Source: Hymenobacter duratus
GTDB taxonomy: Bacteria; Bacteroidota; Bacteroidia; Cytophagales; Hymenobacteraceae
Length of the DNA: 64,000 nt
NCBI RefSeq assembly: GCF_014698995.1
Contig: NZ_JACWZZ010000003.1
Span: forward strand, 62,001 to 126,000
Direction of reading: 5' to 3'
The position numbers and the translations under genes were made by a program. Of the stretch, positions 43,517-51,448 are shown one piece after another; positions within the stretch are counted from its first letter, which is position 1; every line of letters begins with the position of its first letter. The notes under the pieces were generated by a model. That model did not search any database. It saw only the letters and a program-made list of their open reading frames with translations, and was not told where the DNA came from.

Positions 43517-43529
43517 CTAATTGAATTAG
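43517..43529 (+). promoter_or_regulatory. Candidate operator of the XRE-S24 regulator
   Basis: A perfect 13-base palindrome, CTAATTGAATTAG, lies in an AT-rich stretch about 20 bases upstream of the -7-like box TATCTTCG (43550-43557). At this place a bound repressor would cover the -33 region. The regulator gene starts at 43610. Autoregulation is inferred from position. Confidence 0.45.
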
Positions 43530-43609
43530 TATTCGCGTAGATGGGTTCGTATCTTCGTGAGCCGGTAATTCTTTACCCCTGAAGCCCCTTATCTGGCTCC
43601 CCCTGCGAC

Positions 43610-44419
43610 ATGATTAACACGAACCTCAAATTCTGGCGGCGCGAACTGGCCCTGACGCAGGCCCAGATGGCCGAAAAACTAGGCATCAAACGCTCCTTAG
43701 TGGGCGCTTACGAAGAAGGCCGCGCCGAGCCCAAGCTGGCGACCCTCGTGAATATGGCCCGACTGTTCGGCATTTCGCTTGACCAGCTGGTCACTACCGA
43801 CTTTAGCAAGAAGAAAAACGCCAAGGCCGCTGTGCGCCAGCTGGAAGCAGCTGGCACAACCAGTGACCCCAACCCTACCCGCCCTGGCGGCAACCTGCGC
43901 ATTCTGGCTCTTACAGTAGACAAAGAGCAGAATGAGAATATTGAGTTGGTACCACAGAAAGCAGCCGCCGGCTACCTCAATGGCTATGCTGATCCGGAGT
44001 ACTTGGAAGAGCTGCCTAAGTTCCGTCTGCCCATGCTGGGTAGCACTGGCACCTACCGCGCCTTCGAAATTGCCGGTGACTCTATGCTGCCCATTGCCAG
44101 CGGAACCGTCATTGTGGGTCGCTATGTCGATGACTGGCTGAGCATTAAGGATGGTACGCCCTGCATCGTGGTCAGCAGCAAGGAGGGCATCGTATTCAAG
44201 CGGGTTTTCAACCGTCTGAAAGAAGGCGCCATGCTGGCTCTGCACTCCGACAACCCAGTGTACTCGCCTTACGAAATCGACGTGGAGGACGTGGTAGAAA
44301 TCTGGGAGGCGAAAGCTTACATTAGCAGCACTTTCCCTATTGCCGACCTGTCACTGAACCGCTTGGCCAGCATCGTGCTGGACCTGCAGCAGCAGGTAAG
44401 CACCATGAAAAAGGTATAG
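43610..44419 (+). CDS. XRE-HTH/S24 LexA-like transcription regulator
   Basis: A 269-residue regulator. Residues 5-60 form an XRE helix-turn-helix (LTQAQMAEKLGIKRSLVGAYEEGRAEP). After a linker comes an S24 (LexA/CI) domain: AAAGY near residues 118-122 is the likely self-cleavage site, GDSMLP (about residues 156-161) holds the catalytic Ser, and VFKRV (about residues 193-197) holds the Lys. The C-terminus ends in a helix for oligomerisation. Such proteins repress genes until stress triggers cleavage. Candidate operator at 43517-43529, terminator at 44451-44484; the targets beyond itself are unknown. Confidence 0.85.
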   Translation: MINTNLKFWRRELALTQAQMAEKLGIKRSLVGAYEEGRAEPKLATLVNMARLFGISLDQLVTTDFSKKKNAKAAVRQLEAAGTTSDPNPTRPGGNLRILALTVDKEQNENIELVPQKAAAGYLNGYADPEYLEELPKFRLPMLGSTGTYRAFEIAGDSMLPIASGTVIVGRYVDDWLSIKDGTPCIVVSSKEGIVFKRVFNRLKEGAMLALHSDNPVYSPYEIDVEDVVEIWEAKAYISSTFPIADLSLNRLASIVLDLQQQVSTMKKV

Positions 44420-44450
44420 CACACGCCAGCTACCACAGCTGTTTCATTGC

Positions 44451-44484
44451 AAAAGCCCATCCAGCACCGTGCGGATGGGCTTTT
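44451..44484 (+). terminator. Rho-independent terminator
   Basis: Arms AAAAGCCCATCC and GGATGGGCTTTT, nearly perfect, around a 10-base loop and followed by GCTTTTT, 31 bases after the regulator stop. Confidence 0.85.
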
Positions 44485-44626
44485 GCTTTTTACAAGCACT
44501 AGATGGTGAAACCGCGCGCCCGTTCAACAGCAGTCAGGGTGAGCAACAGAGTGAACAGTATGCTGCAGCTAACTTCCGGCTGCGTTAGCGCGTAAGGGCA
44601 GTACAATCACTCAACCTCGCCACACT

Positions 44627-45346
44627 ATGCTCAAGGTTATCCCTGCCACCGACCGCCACCACGCTGCTCCGGTGCAATGGCTCAGCAGCTACTTCCTGTT
44701 CAGTTTCGCCGACTATTACGATCCGCAGAATGTGCAGTTCGGCCCCCTGCGCGTCTTCAACGATGATACCATTCAGGGCGAATCAGGCTTTCCACAACAT
44801 CCACACTCCGAAATGGAGATTGTGACGCTGGTGCTGGAAGGTGAGCTATGCCACGCTGACACCATGGGCAACAAGGCCACTATTAAGAAAGGTGAGGTGC
44901 AACGCATGACTGCCGGCACCGGGCTAGCCCACTCCGAGCACAATGCCGAAGAAAAGCCGGCCCACATCTACCAGCTGTGGTTTATGCCCAATCAGCGCGG
45001 CCTAGCCCCCAGCTACGAACAGAAGGACGTAGACTTTCTGGATAGCAAAAACGAGTTGGTGCCACTGGTTTCGGGACAGAAAGTGCTGGAGGATGTAGTG
45101 TTCATGAATTCCAACACCACGGTGTACTGGTGCAATCTGCGCGAGGAAAAGACGGTGACATTCAAGACCTTTCCAATCCGAAATACCTTCATCTATGTGA
45201 AGGAAGGAACGCTCTACGTCAACGGTGTAGATGTTGGGCCCAACGACCAGGTTCGTTCCACCAATGAACACGTACTGGAGATTCGCGCCAGCAAGGATGC
45301 TCAGTTCATCCTGATTGATTTGCCGGGCAGCGAAGCCAACTATTAA
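44627..45346 (+). CDS. Pirin-family bicupin
   Basis: A 239-residue protein of the YhaK/YhhW pirin type. The N-terminal cupin carries the metal motif PQHPHSEMEIVTLVL (His-x-His) and GTGLAHSEHN (His, Glu/His), and the C-terminal cupin (TFIYVKEGTLYVNG, later LIDLPG) keeps the fold but appears to lack the metal residues. Pirins bind iron or another metal; some have quercetinase activity, others regulate transcription factors. It is a single gene after a 206-base gap, with a terminator right at its stop. Confidence 0.85.
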   Translation: MLKVIPATDRHHAAPVQWLSSYFLFSFADYYDPQNVQFGPLRVFNDDTIQGESGFPQHPHSEMEIVTLVLEGELCHADTMGNKATIKKGEVQRMTAGTGLAHSEHNAEEKPAHIYQLWFMPNQRGLAPSYEQKDVDFLDSKNELVPLVSGQKVLEDVVFMNSNTTVYWCNLREEKTVTFKTFPIRNTFIYVKEGTLYVNGVDVGPNDQVRSTNEHVLEIRASKDAQFILIDLPGSEANY

Positions 45347-45380
45347 ACGAAAAGGCCGGCTTGCACCGGCCTTTTTCGTT
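45346..45380 (+). terminator. Terminator of the pirin gene
   Basis: Arms AACGAAAAGGCCGG and CCGGCCTTTTTCGTT around a short loop; the left arm begins at the last base of the stop codon. It also lies before the convergent esterase gene end. Confidence 0.85.
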
Positions 45381-45410
45381 TTCAATTTCTGATCAGAACT
45401 CATTCCAGCT

Positions 45411-46259
45411 CTACTTGGCTGGGTTAGCCTTAACCGGTTTGAGTACGGTTCTGAAAGCCAGTAGCGCCGCCGGATGGTAGATGGTTCCGTGCGTTTCTTC
45501 AGGCAACGGCTTGTAATACCACATTATGGATCGGTTTGCAGCTGTTTCTAGCCTTTTTGCCAACAGCGCCGTGGACGTTGCAAGCTGAGGTTCGTTGCTG
45601 GAGGCGAGGTACAGCGTTTTGGGCTTGCCAGCATATGCCGCCAACACCGTGGGGGACTGTTTCAGCAGTTGCTCATTGTTCCACCACAGGCTCGGGTCGA
45701 AGGCTAGATAAGTGTCAAACAGGGTAGGCTCCAGCAGCAAGGTTTCTACTACAAACAGGCCCGCCAATGACTCGCCTACCACGGCTGTTTCCGAAGTAGT
45801 ACGGTAGCGCCGCTTTATTTCGGGCATCAGCTCGGTACGGATAAACTGCCGAAATGCGGCCGAACCACCCACACGGGGCGCTATCTTTTTGTCTTCGGGG
45901 TTGGTAGTAGGGCCGGTCATGTCGCGGCGGCGCTCCGTGTTTTCGATGCCGACCAGCAGAAACGGACGCACGGTTTCGTTACCAACTCCTACCTGCAACA
46001 GTCCGGCCACGTGCAGAAAATCCTCCTGCATCCCGCCATCGGGCATATACAACACCGGCAGGGGCATATCTGCTGACTGGCCGTAGGCCTGCGACCGGTA
46101 CACATTAATCCGCCGGGTTTCGCCCAACACCTTGGACTCCAAGGTGAACGTCTGGCCGATACTGAGCGGGGCCGCGGTTTGGGTCTGGGCCGTGGCCGGG
46201 GTGGCAAAAGCTACTAGGAGAAGCAGTAAGAAACTGCAGAAAACATGTTTGGTACTCAT
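45411..46259 (-). CDS. Secreted esterase, alpha/beta hydrolase (esterase D/IroE type)
   Basis: A 282-residue protein with a signal peptide ending near ATAQTQ. The esterase fold is shown by YMPDGGMQEDFLHVAGLLQ and GIENTERRRDMTGPT, both standard for the group. The nucleophile lies in GESLAG (about residue 160), and the His in ETHGTIYHPA near the end; the Asp/Glu is probably in the SSNEPQ segment. Relatives cut siderophore esters or feruloyl groups; the substrate is not fixed. It belongs to a minus-strand series with the M2 peptidase, 12 bases downstream of a small gene. Confidence 0.8.
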   Translation of the reverse strand: MSTKHVFCSFLLLLLVAFATPATAQTQTAAPLSIGQTFTLESKVLGETRRINVYRSQAYGQSADMPLPVLYMPDGGMQEDFLHVAGLLQVGVGNETVRPFLLVGIENTERRRDMTGPTTNPEDKKIAPRVGGSAAFRQFIRTELMPEIKRRYRTTSETAVVGESLAGLFVVETLLLEPTLFDTYLAFDPSLWWNNEQLLKQSPTVLAAYAGKPKTLYLASSNEPQLATSTALLAKRLETAANRSIMWYYKPLPEETHGTIYHPAALLAFRTVLKPVKANPAK

Positions 46260-46270
46260 ACTTGTAGCTG

Positions 46271-46573
46271 TTATAGTTCTGCTATTCGAATTTCATTACT
46301 GGAGGTAAGCATGAATTCGCATAGCTGCTTGAAAATGAGAGCCGCTTCCGTAGCGGAGAAAAGATTGTCGCAGAAGTAGAATCCATTGGCTTCTATTCCT
46401 ATAAATACCGGAGGCCAAGCTACCGGAGGTGAAACAGAAGTTTCTTCCGTAGCGAACAAGGCAAGACTTAATTGCGAGGCATCATGTTGCATCACACGAA
46501 AGCGGCGCTGCACGAACTGCAGCGCCGCTTCAGGGTCAAAATTCTGACCGCTAAGCCGAAGCTCTTTACCCAT
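46271..46573 (-). CDS. Small hypothetical protein
   Basis: A 100-residue soluble protein with no signal or membrane segment. It alternates charged and hydrophobic stretches (ALQFVQRRFRVMQHD, PPVFIGIEANGFYFCDNLF, AALIFKQLCEFML). I recognise no family. It lies between the esterase and M2 peptidase genes on the same strand, with a two-base gap to the peptidase stop, so it is very probably co-transcribed with it. Confidence 0.5.
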   Translation of the reverse strand: MGKELRLSGQNFDPEAALQFVQRRFRVMQHDASQLSLALFATEETSVSPPVAWPPVFIGIEANGFYFCDNLFSATEAALIFKQLCEFMLTSSNEIRIAEL

Positions 46574-46575
46574 AG

Positions 46576-48432
46576 CTACATCGTGTAATTACGGCCTTTG
46601 TTCTGCTGCTTAAGGTACGCCATCAGGGGCTGGAAGTACTCGACCATGGCGCGGGCCGAGAGGTCTTCGCCGGTTTTTTCCTTCAGCACCACGCGCCAGT
46701 CTTTGCTGGCTCCGGGCCGCATAATATCGGCCAGGAACGTGCCTACTTCTTTGCTGCCGTAGTAGTTGGTGGCGTGCGGGTCCTGCTTAAGGATGTTTTT
46801 GGCAATATGGTCGTGGAGCTGGAACAGGATGACGTAGCTCAGGGCGTAGTCGTAATACTGAGCAGGGTCGTCGTTGATGTGGGTTTTGGTGGCCGGGTCG
46901 AGGTAGTTTTCGCCGCGCGTGGTGGGCGGCACAATGCCTTGATACTGCTTGGCCAACGCCCACCAGCGGGCGTTGAGCTGGTCGGCGGGCAGCTTATCGG
47001 CGTAGAAGCTGCTCTCCCACTCGCTCATCACGCCCGAGGCAAACGGAATGAACACGGCGTAGTTCAAGGCTTCCTTAAGCAGCGTCTGGGTCTGGTCGGT
47101 TTTGGCTTTGGCATCTACCAGCCCCAGGCCCGCCAGAAACGGCTTCTGGGTGGCGGCCAGGCCCATGAGGCTGCCCATAGCTTCGTGGTAGGCGCGGTTG
47201 GCACCCTGGCGCAGCAGCGGCGGCACATCGGGGTTAGCGTAGGTGAGGTAGTAGTAGATGTGGCCCAGCTCGTGGTGGGTAGTTTCGTACCACTCCGTGT
47301 TGCCTTCCACGCTCATCAGGCTGCGCACGTCCTGGTTCAGGTCCATGTGCCAGGCCGAGGCGTGGTTATTCTTCTTGTAAGCCGCGTCTTTGGGCAGCGG
47401 GTAAAGGCTCGACTTCTCGTAGAACACCGGCGGCAGCGCCGGGAAGCCCAGGCTCTGGTAGAAACGCTCGGCCTGCTTCACCTGCCACTCCGCGCCTTTC
47501 TTGGCCAGTATCGGGTCGAGGTTGAGGCCTTTCACATCCACCATAGCACTCCAGTCTTGCCCCCAGCGGTTGGGCAGCCACGAAGCGGGCAGGTAGTCGG
47601 GCACCTGTTTCTGACCGTACTTTTTGGCCAGCTCATAGCGGGCATAGGTGTGCAGCTCGCGGTACAAAGGGCGCAGCTCGTCATTGATTTTGCGTACCAG
47701 CGTCAGCATTTCCTCGCGGCTCATGCCATAGTCGGAGGCCTGATACGAGAAGTAGTCGGGGTAGCCGAGGGCCTGCACGGTCTGGTTGCGCAGGTCGCGC
47801 AGGTTCAGCAGACCGTCCTTCAGGGTGGGACCGATGGCCTTGCTGGCTTCCCAGACCTGCTGGCGCTTGGCGGGGTTCTTTTCCTTGCGCAGTAGCTCGT
47901 CCAGGTCGTTGGTCGTGACGGATTTGCCGGCGTACTTGTAGTCGAAGCCGTAGAGCTTTTCGGTTTGCGCGGCTTCGGCCTTGATGCGCCGCCGCACCAC
48001 ATCAGCAATAGTCTGGGGCGAATTGGCAGCGTTGTAGAGGGCTGTTTGTAGCTGCTTCACCTGCAACTCCGTGAGTTGGTCTTTGTGGTCGAGCAGTTCA
48101 CGCAACTCCTTGATATTTTCGGCGCTGCCCGTGAAGGCTGCCATCCGCTCGTTGGCGCGGGCCGTGGCACCGGCGTTGCTGGTGTCGCCGGGCACAATGC
48201 GCGTGTTGGAGCGCCATTCCGCTTCCGCCGACTGCGTGTAGAGTCGTTGCGCTTCGGCGGTATACGTCTTCAGAAATGCCTCCGCCCGCTCCGGCCACGA
48301 CGGTACGGCCGGCTGCGTGGCCGCCTCGGGCGTGGTGGATGCTGGCGCAGTGGTAGCCGAGGGCGTATTGGCTGTAGGAGCGCAGGCGGCCAGCACAGCA
48401 GCCGTAAGTACGGGCAGGAAGGTCTTTTTCAT
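46576..48432 (-). CDS. M2-family metallopeptidase (ACE-like), lipoprotein
   Basis: A 618-residue protein with a lipoprotein signal (LAAC near residue 17) and a Thr/Ala/Pro-rich spacer. The zinc site HHELGHIYYYLTY lies near residue 390 (HExxH, the third Glu ligand following about 25 residues later in YHEAMGSLMGL), the fold of M2 peptidyl-dipeptidases such as bacterial angiotensin-converting enzyme homologues. The substrate region with WHMDLN and the C-terminal FADIMRPG-like LADIMRPGASKDW are also in place. It would release dipeptides from peptides in the periplasm or at the surface. The ATG at 48432 gives a good signal; an upstream ATG does not. Confidence 0.9.
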   Translation of the reverse strand: MKKTFLPVLTAAVLAACAPTANTPSATTAPASTTPEAATQPAVPSWPERAEAFLKTYTAEAQRLYTQSAEAEWRSNTRIVPGDTSNAGATARANERMAAFTGSAENIKELRELLDHKDQLTELQVKQLQTALYNAANSPQTIADVVRRRIKAEAAQTEKLYGFDYKYAGKSVTTNDLDELLRKEKNPAKRQQVWEASKAIGPTLKDGLLNLRDLRNQTVQALGYPDYFSYQASDYGMSREEMLTLVRKINDELRPLYRELHTYARYELAKKYGQKQVPDYLPASWLPNRWGQDWSAMVDVKGLNLDPILAKKGAEWQVKQAERFYQSLGFPALPPVFYEKSSLYPLPKDAAYKKNNHASAWHMDLNQDVRSLMSVEGNTEWYETTHHELGHIYYYLTYANPDVPPLLRQGANRAYHEAMGSLMGLAATQKPFLAGLGLVDAKAKTDQTQTLLKEALNYAVFIPFASGVMSEWESSFYADKLPADQLNARWWALAKQYQGIVPPTTRGENYLDPATKTHINDDPAQYYDYALSYVILFQLHDHIAKNILKQDPHATNYYGSKEVGTFLADIMRPGASKDWRVVLKEKTGEDLSARAMVEYFQPLMAYLKQQNKGRNYTM

Positions 48433-48506
48433 GGGAGCAAGAGCCGATTGGTTTTCGCTAAGGTACATACCTCACCGAATTGCTAGTTCTACACCGAATA
48501 GTGGTG

Positions 48507-49448
48507 TTACGCGGCCGCCCGCTCCTGTAAGTGGCAGTCCTTATACTTCTTGCCGCTACCGCAGGGGCATGGGTCGTTGCGGCCGAACTTGCGCCGGCTC
48601 CGCAGCGTCTTGAGCCACTCGCGCGGATCGGTAGCCCAGCGCAGAAAGCGGCTTTTAGGGTTCTGCCGGAAAGCCAGCAGCAGCAAGCCATATAGCTCCG
48701 GATGGTGCTGCTGCAGCTTCTCCGGCTTCTCGAAAAAGTACTCCGTCACGACGGCAAAGAACTCGGCTTCGTTGGTACCGGCGTAGTCGTTGATTTCCGA
48801 GTTTCCGGCCCGGATGGCCGCAATTTCACGCGCCATCACCGCCTCCCACTCCGGGCGCAGGGCCGCTGGAAACACCGTGGCGGGTACTCCGTCAATCACG
48901 CCGTCGGCCTCATCCAGCAAGTGGGCAAACTCATGAATACCCACATTCTGCTTGTCCAATGAATCCTGAAAGCCGCGCTCCAGTGAGGCTTTCGACAGGT
49001 GCATGTAGTGCGAAGTCTGAAAATTGCGCACCGAGCCCAGCAGCGTGCCGGCCAGCGGTGCCACTTCCTTATTGGGGTCCTGCTGCTCTCTCCAGGCATC
49101 GGGCACCACCAGCACCTCGCTTAGGTTGCCATACTCCCAATCAGGGAAGCCGAATACCGGAATAACGGCCGAAGCCGCCACCAGCACCCGCGTAGTATCA
49201 TCGATGTCGGTTTGGATGCCAGTGATGCGGGTTTGGGCCAGGAATACCTGCAGACGCTTTTCAAAGCGGGCTTTGTCGGTCGGTGTAAGGGACAGGTAAA
49301 AGGCTACCCGCTCTGCCAGGATTTGCCGCCATTCGACCGGAAACTCCTCGGCCAGCGCCGCCGTTCGGCGGCGCGAATCGGCCGTGATGTAGCGGTAGAA
49401 AATGAAGAGTAATACCGCGACTATAGCGGCAAAAATAAGATAAGGCAT
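48507..49448 (-). CDS. MtfA-like zinc peptidase with SEC-C tail
   Basis: A 313-residue protein. One N-terminal membrane helix (LIFAAIVAVLLFIFYRY) is followed by the MtfA (DUF980) domain with the zinc motif HEFAHLLDEADG (about residues 169-180) and a later Glu ligand in TNEAEFFAVVTEYFF. E. coli MtfA binds the Mlc regulator and has peptidase activity. The C-terminus carries GRNDPCPCGSGKKYKDCH, a SEC-C zinc-binding motif that in SecA binds SecB and ribosomes. A membrane helix, MtfA domain and SEC-C tail in one protein is unusual. It lies downstream of the phosphatase-like gene. Confidence 0.85.
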   Translation of the reverse strand: MPYLIFAAIVAVLLFIFYRYITADSRRRTAALAEEFPVEWRQILAERVAFYLSLTPTDKARFEKRLQVFLAQTRITGIQTDIDDTTRVLVAASAVIPVFGFPDWEYGNLSEVLVVPDAWREQQDPNKEVAPLAGTLLGSVRNFQTSHYMHLSKASLERGFQDSLDKQNVGIHEFAHLLDEADGVIDGVPATVFPAALRPEWEAVMAREIAAIRAGNSEINDYAGTNEAEFFAVVTEYFFEKPEKLQQHHPELYGLLLLAFRQNPKSRFLRWATDPREWLKTLRSRRKFGRNDPCPCGSGKKYKDCHLQERAAA

Positions 49449-49515
49449 GCGCCGGTAAACGGCCGCAATACGGTTTGGTTGTAGAATAAGGCACTATTTT
49501 GCCCCAGTTCAGGCA

Positions 49516-49848
49516 CTACAGCTGCGGCAGATGCTCCCGTAGCCGCTCGCGCAGCAGGTCCTGCAGAATGTGGTCCATGAACTGAAACTTATCCGGAATG
49601 CGTAGCGTGACGACTGGCTTGCCAGCTACTGCCTCCGGAAACTTCTGCCGCAGAATATCCGCATGTTTGCGCTCCATCACAAACACCACATCGGCCCAGC
49701 CCAGGTGCCCCGCCGTGACCCGCACTCTGGCCCCCGGCTCCGTGCCGGCCGAGCGCGCCTGATAGGTAGCATGACCCTCAAACAGCCGCTCGGCCGTGAG
49801 GCTACGCCAGCGGTTCTGGCTACAGATGAAGAGAAGCTGCTGGGCCAA
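49516..49848 (-). CDS. Low-molecular-weight phosphatase-like protein
   Basis: A 110-residue protein. FICSQNRWRSLTAER near the N-terminus is the LMW-PTP P-loop with the nucleophile Cys and Arg but as C-x5-R-S with Asn-Arg-Trp in place of the usual spacing. The later acid residue may be in IPDKFQFMD. It is shorter than the usual 150 or so residues of LMW-PTP or arsenate reductases, so activity is uncertain. It follows the DbpA helicase gene after 17 bases and is probably in its operon. Confidence 0.7.
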   Translation of the reverse strand: MAQQLLFICSQNRWRSLTAERLFEGHATYQARSAGTEPGARVRVTAGHLGWADVVFVMERKHADILRQKFPEAVAGKPVVTLRIPDKFQFMDHILQDLLRERLREHLPQL

Positions 49849-49865
49849 TGACCGAGTTTGCTGTT

Positions 49866-51248
49866 CTATTGAACTATGGACACGCGTACTTTTTTGCCTT
49901 TCACCTTGGCACCCAGCAGGCGCTGTACCACGTCCTGCACCTGGCCGCGCGGCACGGCTACATAGCTGTAGTAATCGAATACCTCGATGTGGCCGACCTG
50001 CTCCCGGGCCACGCCGCCCACGTTCACGAAGGCGCCTACCAAGTCATGGGCACTGACTTTGTCCTTCTTTCCGGCCGTTACGTGTACCGTCACGTTTTCG
50101 GGCTTGGGCGCTTTGGGAGCAGCCGGCGGCAACTTGGGCGCTATCATCTGGCTCCACTTGATGCTCTCGGCAACGGGCCACTTTTTTACGTGGTCCTGCT
50201 CTTTGGGCGTGGCCAGGATGTGGGCTGTGCCGACCGCGCCAGCGCGGGCCGTACGGCCGGCCCGGTGCTGGAAACCGTCGGCTTTGTCAGGCGCGTCATA
50301 TTGCACCACAGTGTCGAGCAGGGTCACGTCGAGGCCGCGGGCGGCTACATCAGTGGCTACCAGCACCTGGCTGGACCCGTTACGCAGCTTCAGCAAAGCC
50401 TTGTCGCGCTCCGGCTGGGGCATTTTGCCGTGCAGTACTTCGGCGGCTACTTCGCGGCCCTGTAGGAAGCGGGCCAGTTCCATGCACCGCTCCCGCGTAT
50501 TGCAGAAGATGAGGGCGCGGCCGGTTTCGGGCTGGCGCAGGATGTGCAGCAGCGCCGCCGGCTTCAACTCAATCGGGCCGACGTGGCCAAGCAGCGTGAG
50601 GTTTTCGGGCAGCCGGTCGTCGTCCTCGCCCAGGTTGATGACGCGGGGCCGCGTGAGGTTCTTGCGGATCAGTTCCAGCACCTTGTCCGACATCGTAGCC
50701 GAGAACAGCAAGGTCTGGCGGCGGCGCGGCAGGCGCTTCACTATCTCCACCAGCTCATCTTGAAAACCCAGCTCCAGAAGCTTGTCAGCTTCATCGAGCA
50801 CCAGGCTCTTGAGCTGATTCGGGATGATGGTGCGGCGCTCTAAATGGTCGAGGAAGCGGCCGGGCGTGGCTACCACAATGTGCGGCGCCTGCGTGAGCGA
50901 AGCTTTTTCTTCGCCGAAAGCGTGGCCACCATAGAAGGCAGCCACCCGCAGGTTGGGCAGGAACTTGCCCATCTTCTTGAGGGCGTCGCGCACCTGCAGG
51001 GCCAGTTCGCGGGCGGGCACCAGCACCAGCATCTGCACGGCATCGTTCTTCACGTCTACCTGCTGCAGCAGGCCCAAGCCGTAGGCGGCGGTTTTGCCGG
51101 AGCCGGTGGGCGCCTGGCCCGCTACGTCCTGCCCATCGAGCGTGAGGGGGAGCACCTGCTCCTGCACGGGCGTAGGCTGAACGAATTGCAGCTCCTCGAG
51201 GGCTTGCAGAAGATAAGGCGCGAGGCCGAGGTCGGCGAAGGAAGACAT
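49866..51248 (-). CDS. dbpA: ATP-dependent RNA helicase DbpA
   Basis: A 460-residue DEAD-box protein. The Q motif region starts SSFADLGLAPYLLQALEEL, with APTGSGKTAAYG (Walker A), LDEADKLLELGF (DEAD), FSATMSD (SAT) and HRAGRTARAG (motif VI). The C-terminal DbpA RNA-binding domain (TAGKKDKVSAHDLVGAFVNVGG, about residues 385-455) binds hairpin 92 of 23S rRNA in E. coli, making this helicase a specific large-subunit assembly factor. The ATG at 51248 starts at the Q motif. A phosphatase-like gene follows on the same strand. A second DbpA-domain helicase, deaD, lies at 7654-9570. Confidence 0.88.
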   Translation of the reverse strand: MSSFADLGLAPYLLQALEELQFVQPTPVQEQVLPLTLDGQDVAGQAPTGSGKTAAYGLGLLQQVDVKNDAVQMLVLVPARELALQVRDALKKMGKFLPNLRVAAFYGGHAFGEEKASLTQAPHIVVATPGRFLDHLERRTIIPNQLKSLVLDEADKLLELGFQDELVEIVKRLPRRRQTLLFSATMSDKVLELIRKNLTRPRVINLGEDDDRLPENLTLLGHVGPIELKPAALLHILRQPETGRALIFCNTRERCMELARFLQGREVAAEVLHGKMPQPERDKALLKLRNGSSQVLVATDVAARGLDVTLLDTVVQYDAPDKADGFQHRAGRTARAGAVGTAHILATPKEQDHVKKWPVAESIKWSQMIAPKLPPAAPKAPKPENVTVHVTAGKKDKVSAHDLVGAFVNVGGVAREQVGHIEVFDYYSYVAVPRGQVQDVVQRLLGAKVKGKKVRVSIVQ

Positions 51249-51340
51249 AAACTTGGAATTAGTCTGCAAAGGTACGCGGTTGTGCCTCACGCTTTAGACA
51301 ATGCACTAAAAGAGCGCCACACTACTTGAACAAGTCTTAC

Positions 51341-51441
51341 AAATACCTGTCATCCTGAGCAGCGCGAAGGACCTTCTCACGTTGAACAGAATAGTTCTAG
51401 CGTGAGAAGGTCCTTCGCGCTGCTCAGGATGACAGGTATTT
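51341..51441. repeat. Perfect 41-bp hairpin repeat (REP-like)
   Basis: Arms at 51341-51381 and 51401-51441 are exact reverse complements, each 41 bases, around a 19-base loop. The arm contains ACCTGTCATCCTGAGCAGCG and GAAGGACCTTCTCACG. This is among the longest perfect palindromes in the window, placed between the dbpA and methyltransferase genes, both on the minus strand. The 9800-9890 hairpin is a decayed relative. Confidence 0.9.
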
Positions 51442-51448
51442 ATATAGC

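Noticed and set aside
45411..51248. A defence island made of the esterase, peptidases, phosphatase and helicase
   Set aside because: Each belongs to a housekeeping or common secreted family; no nuclease, NTPase or sensor typical of defence systems is present.
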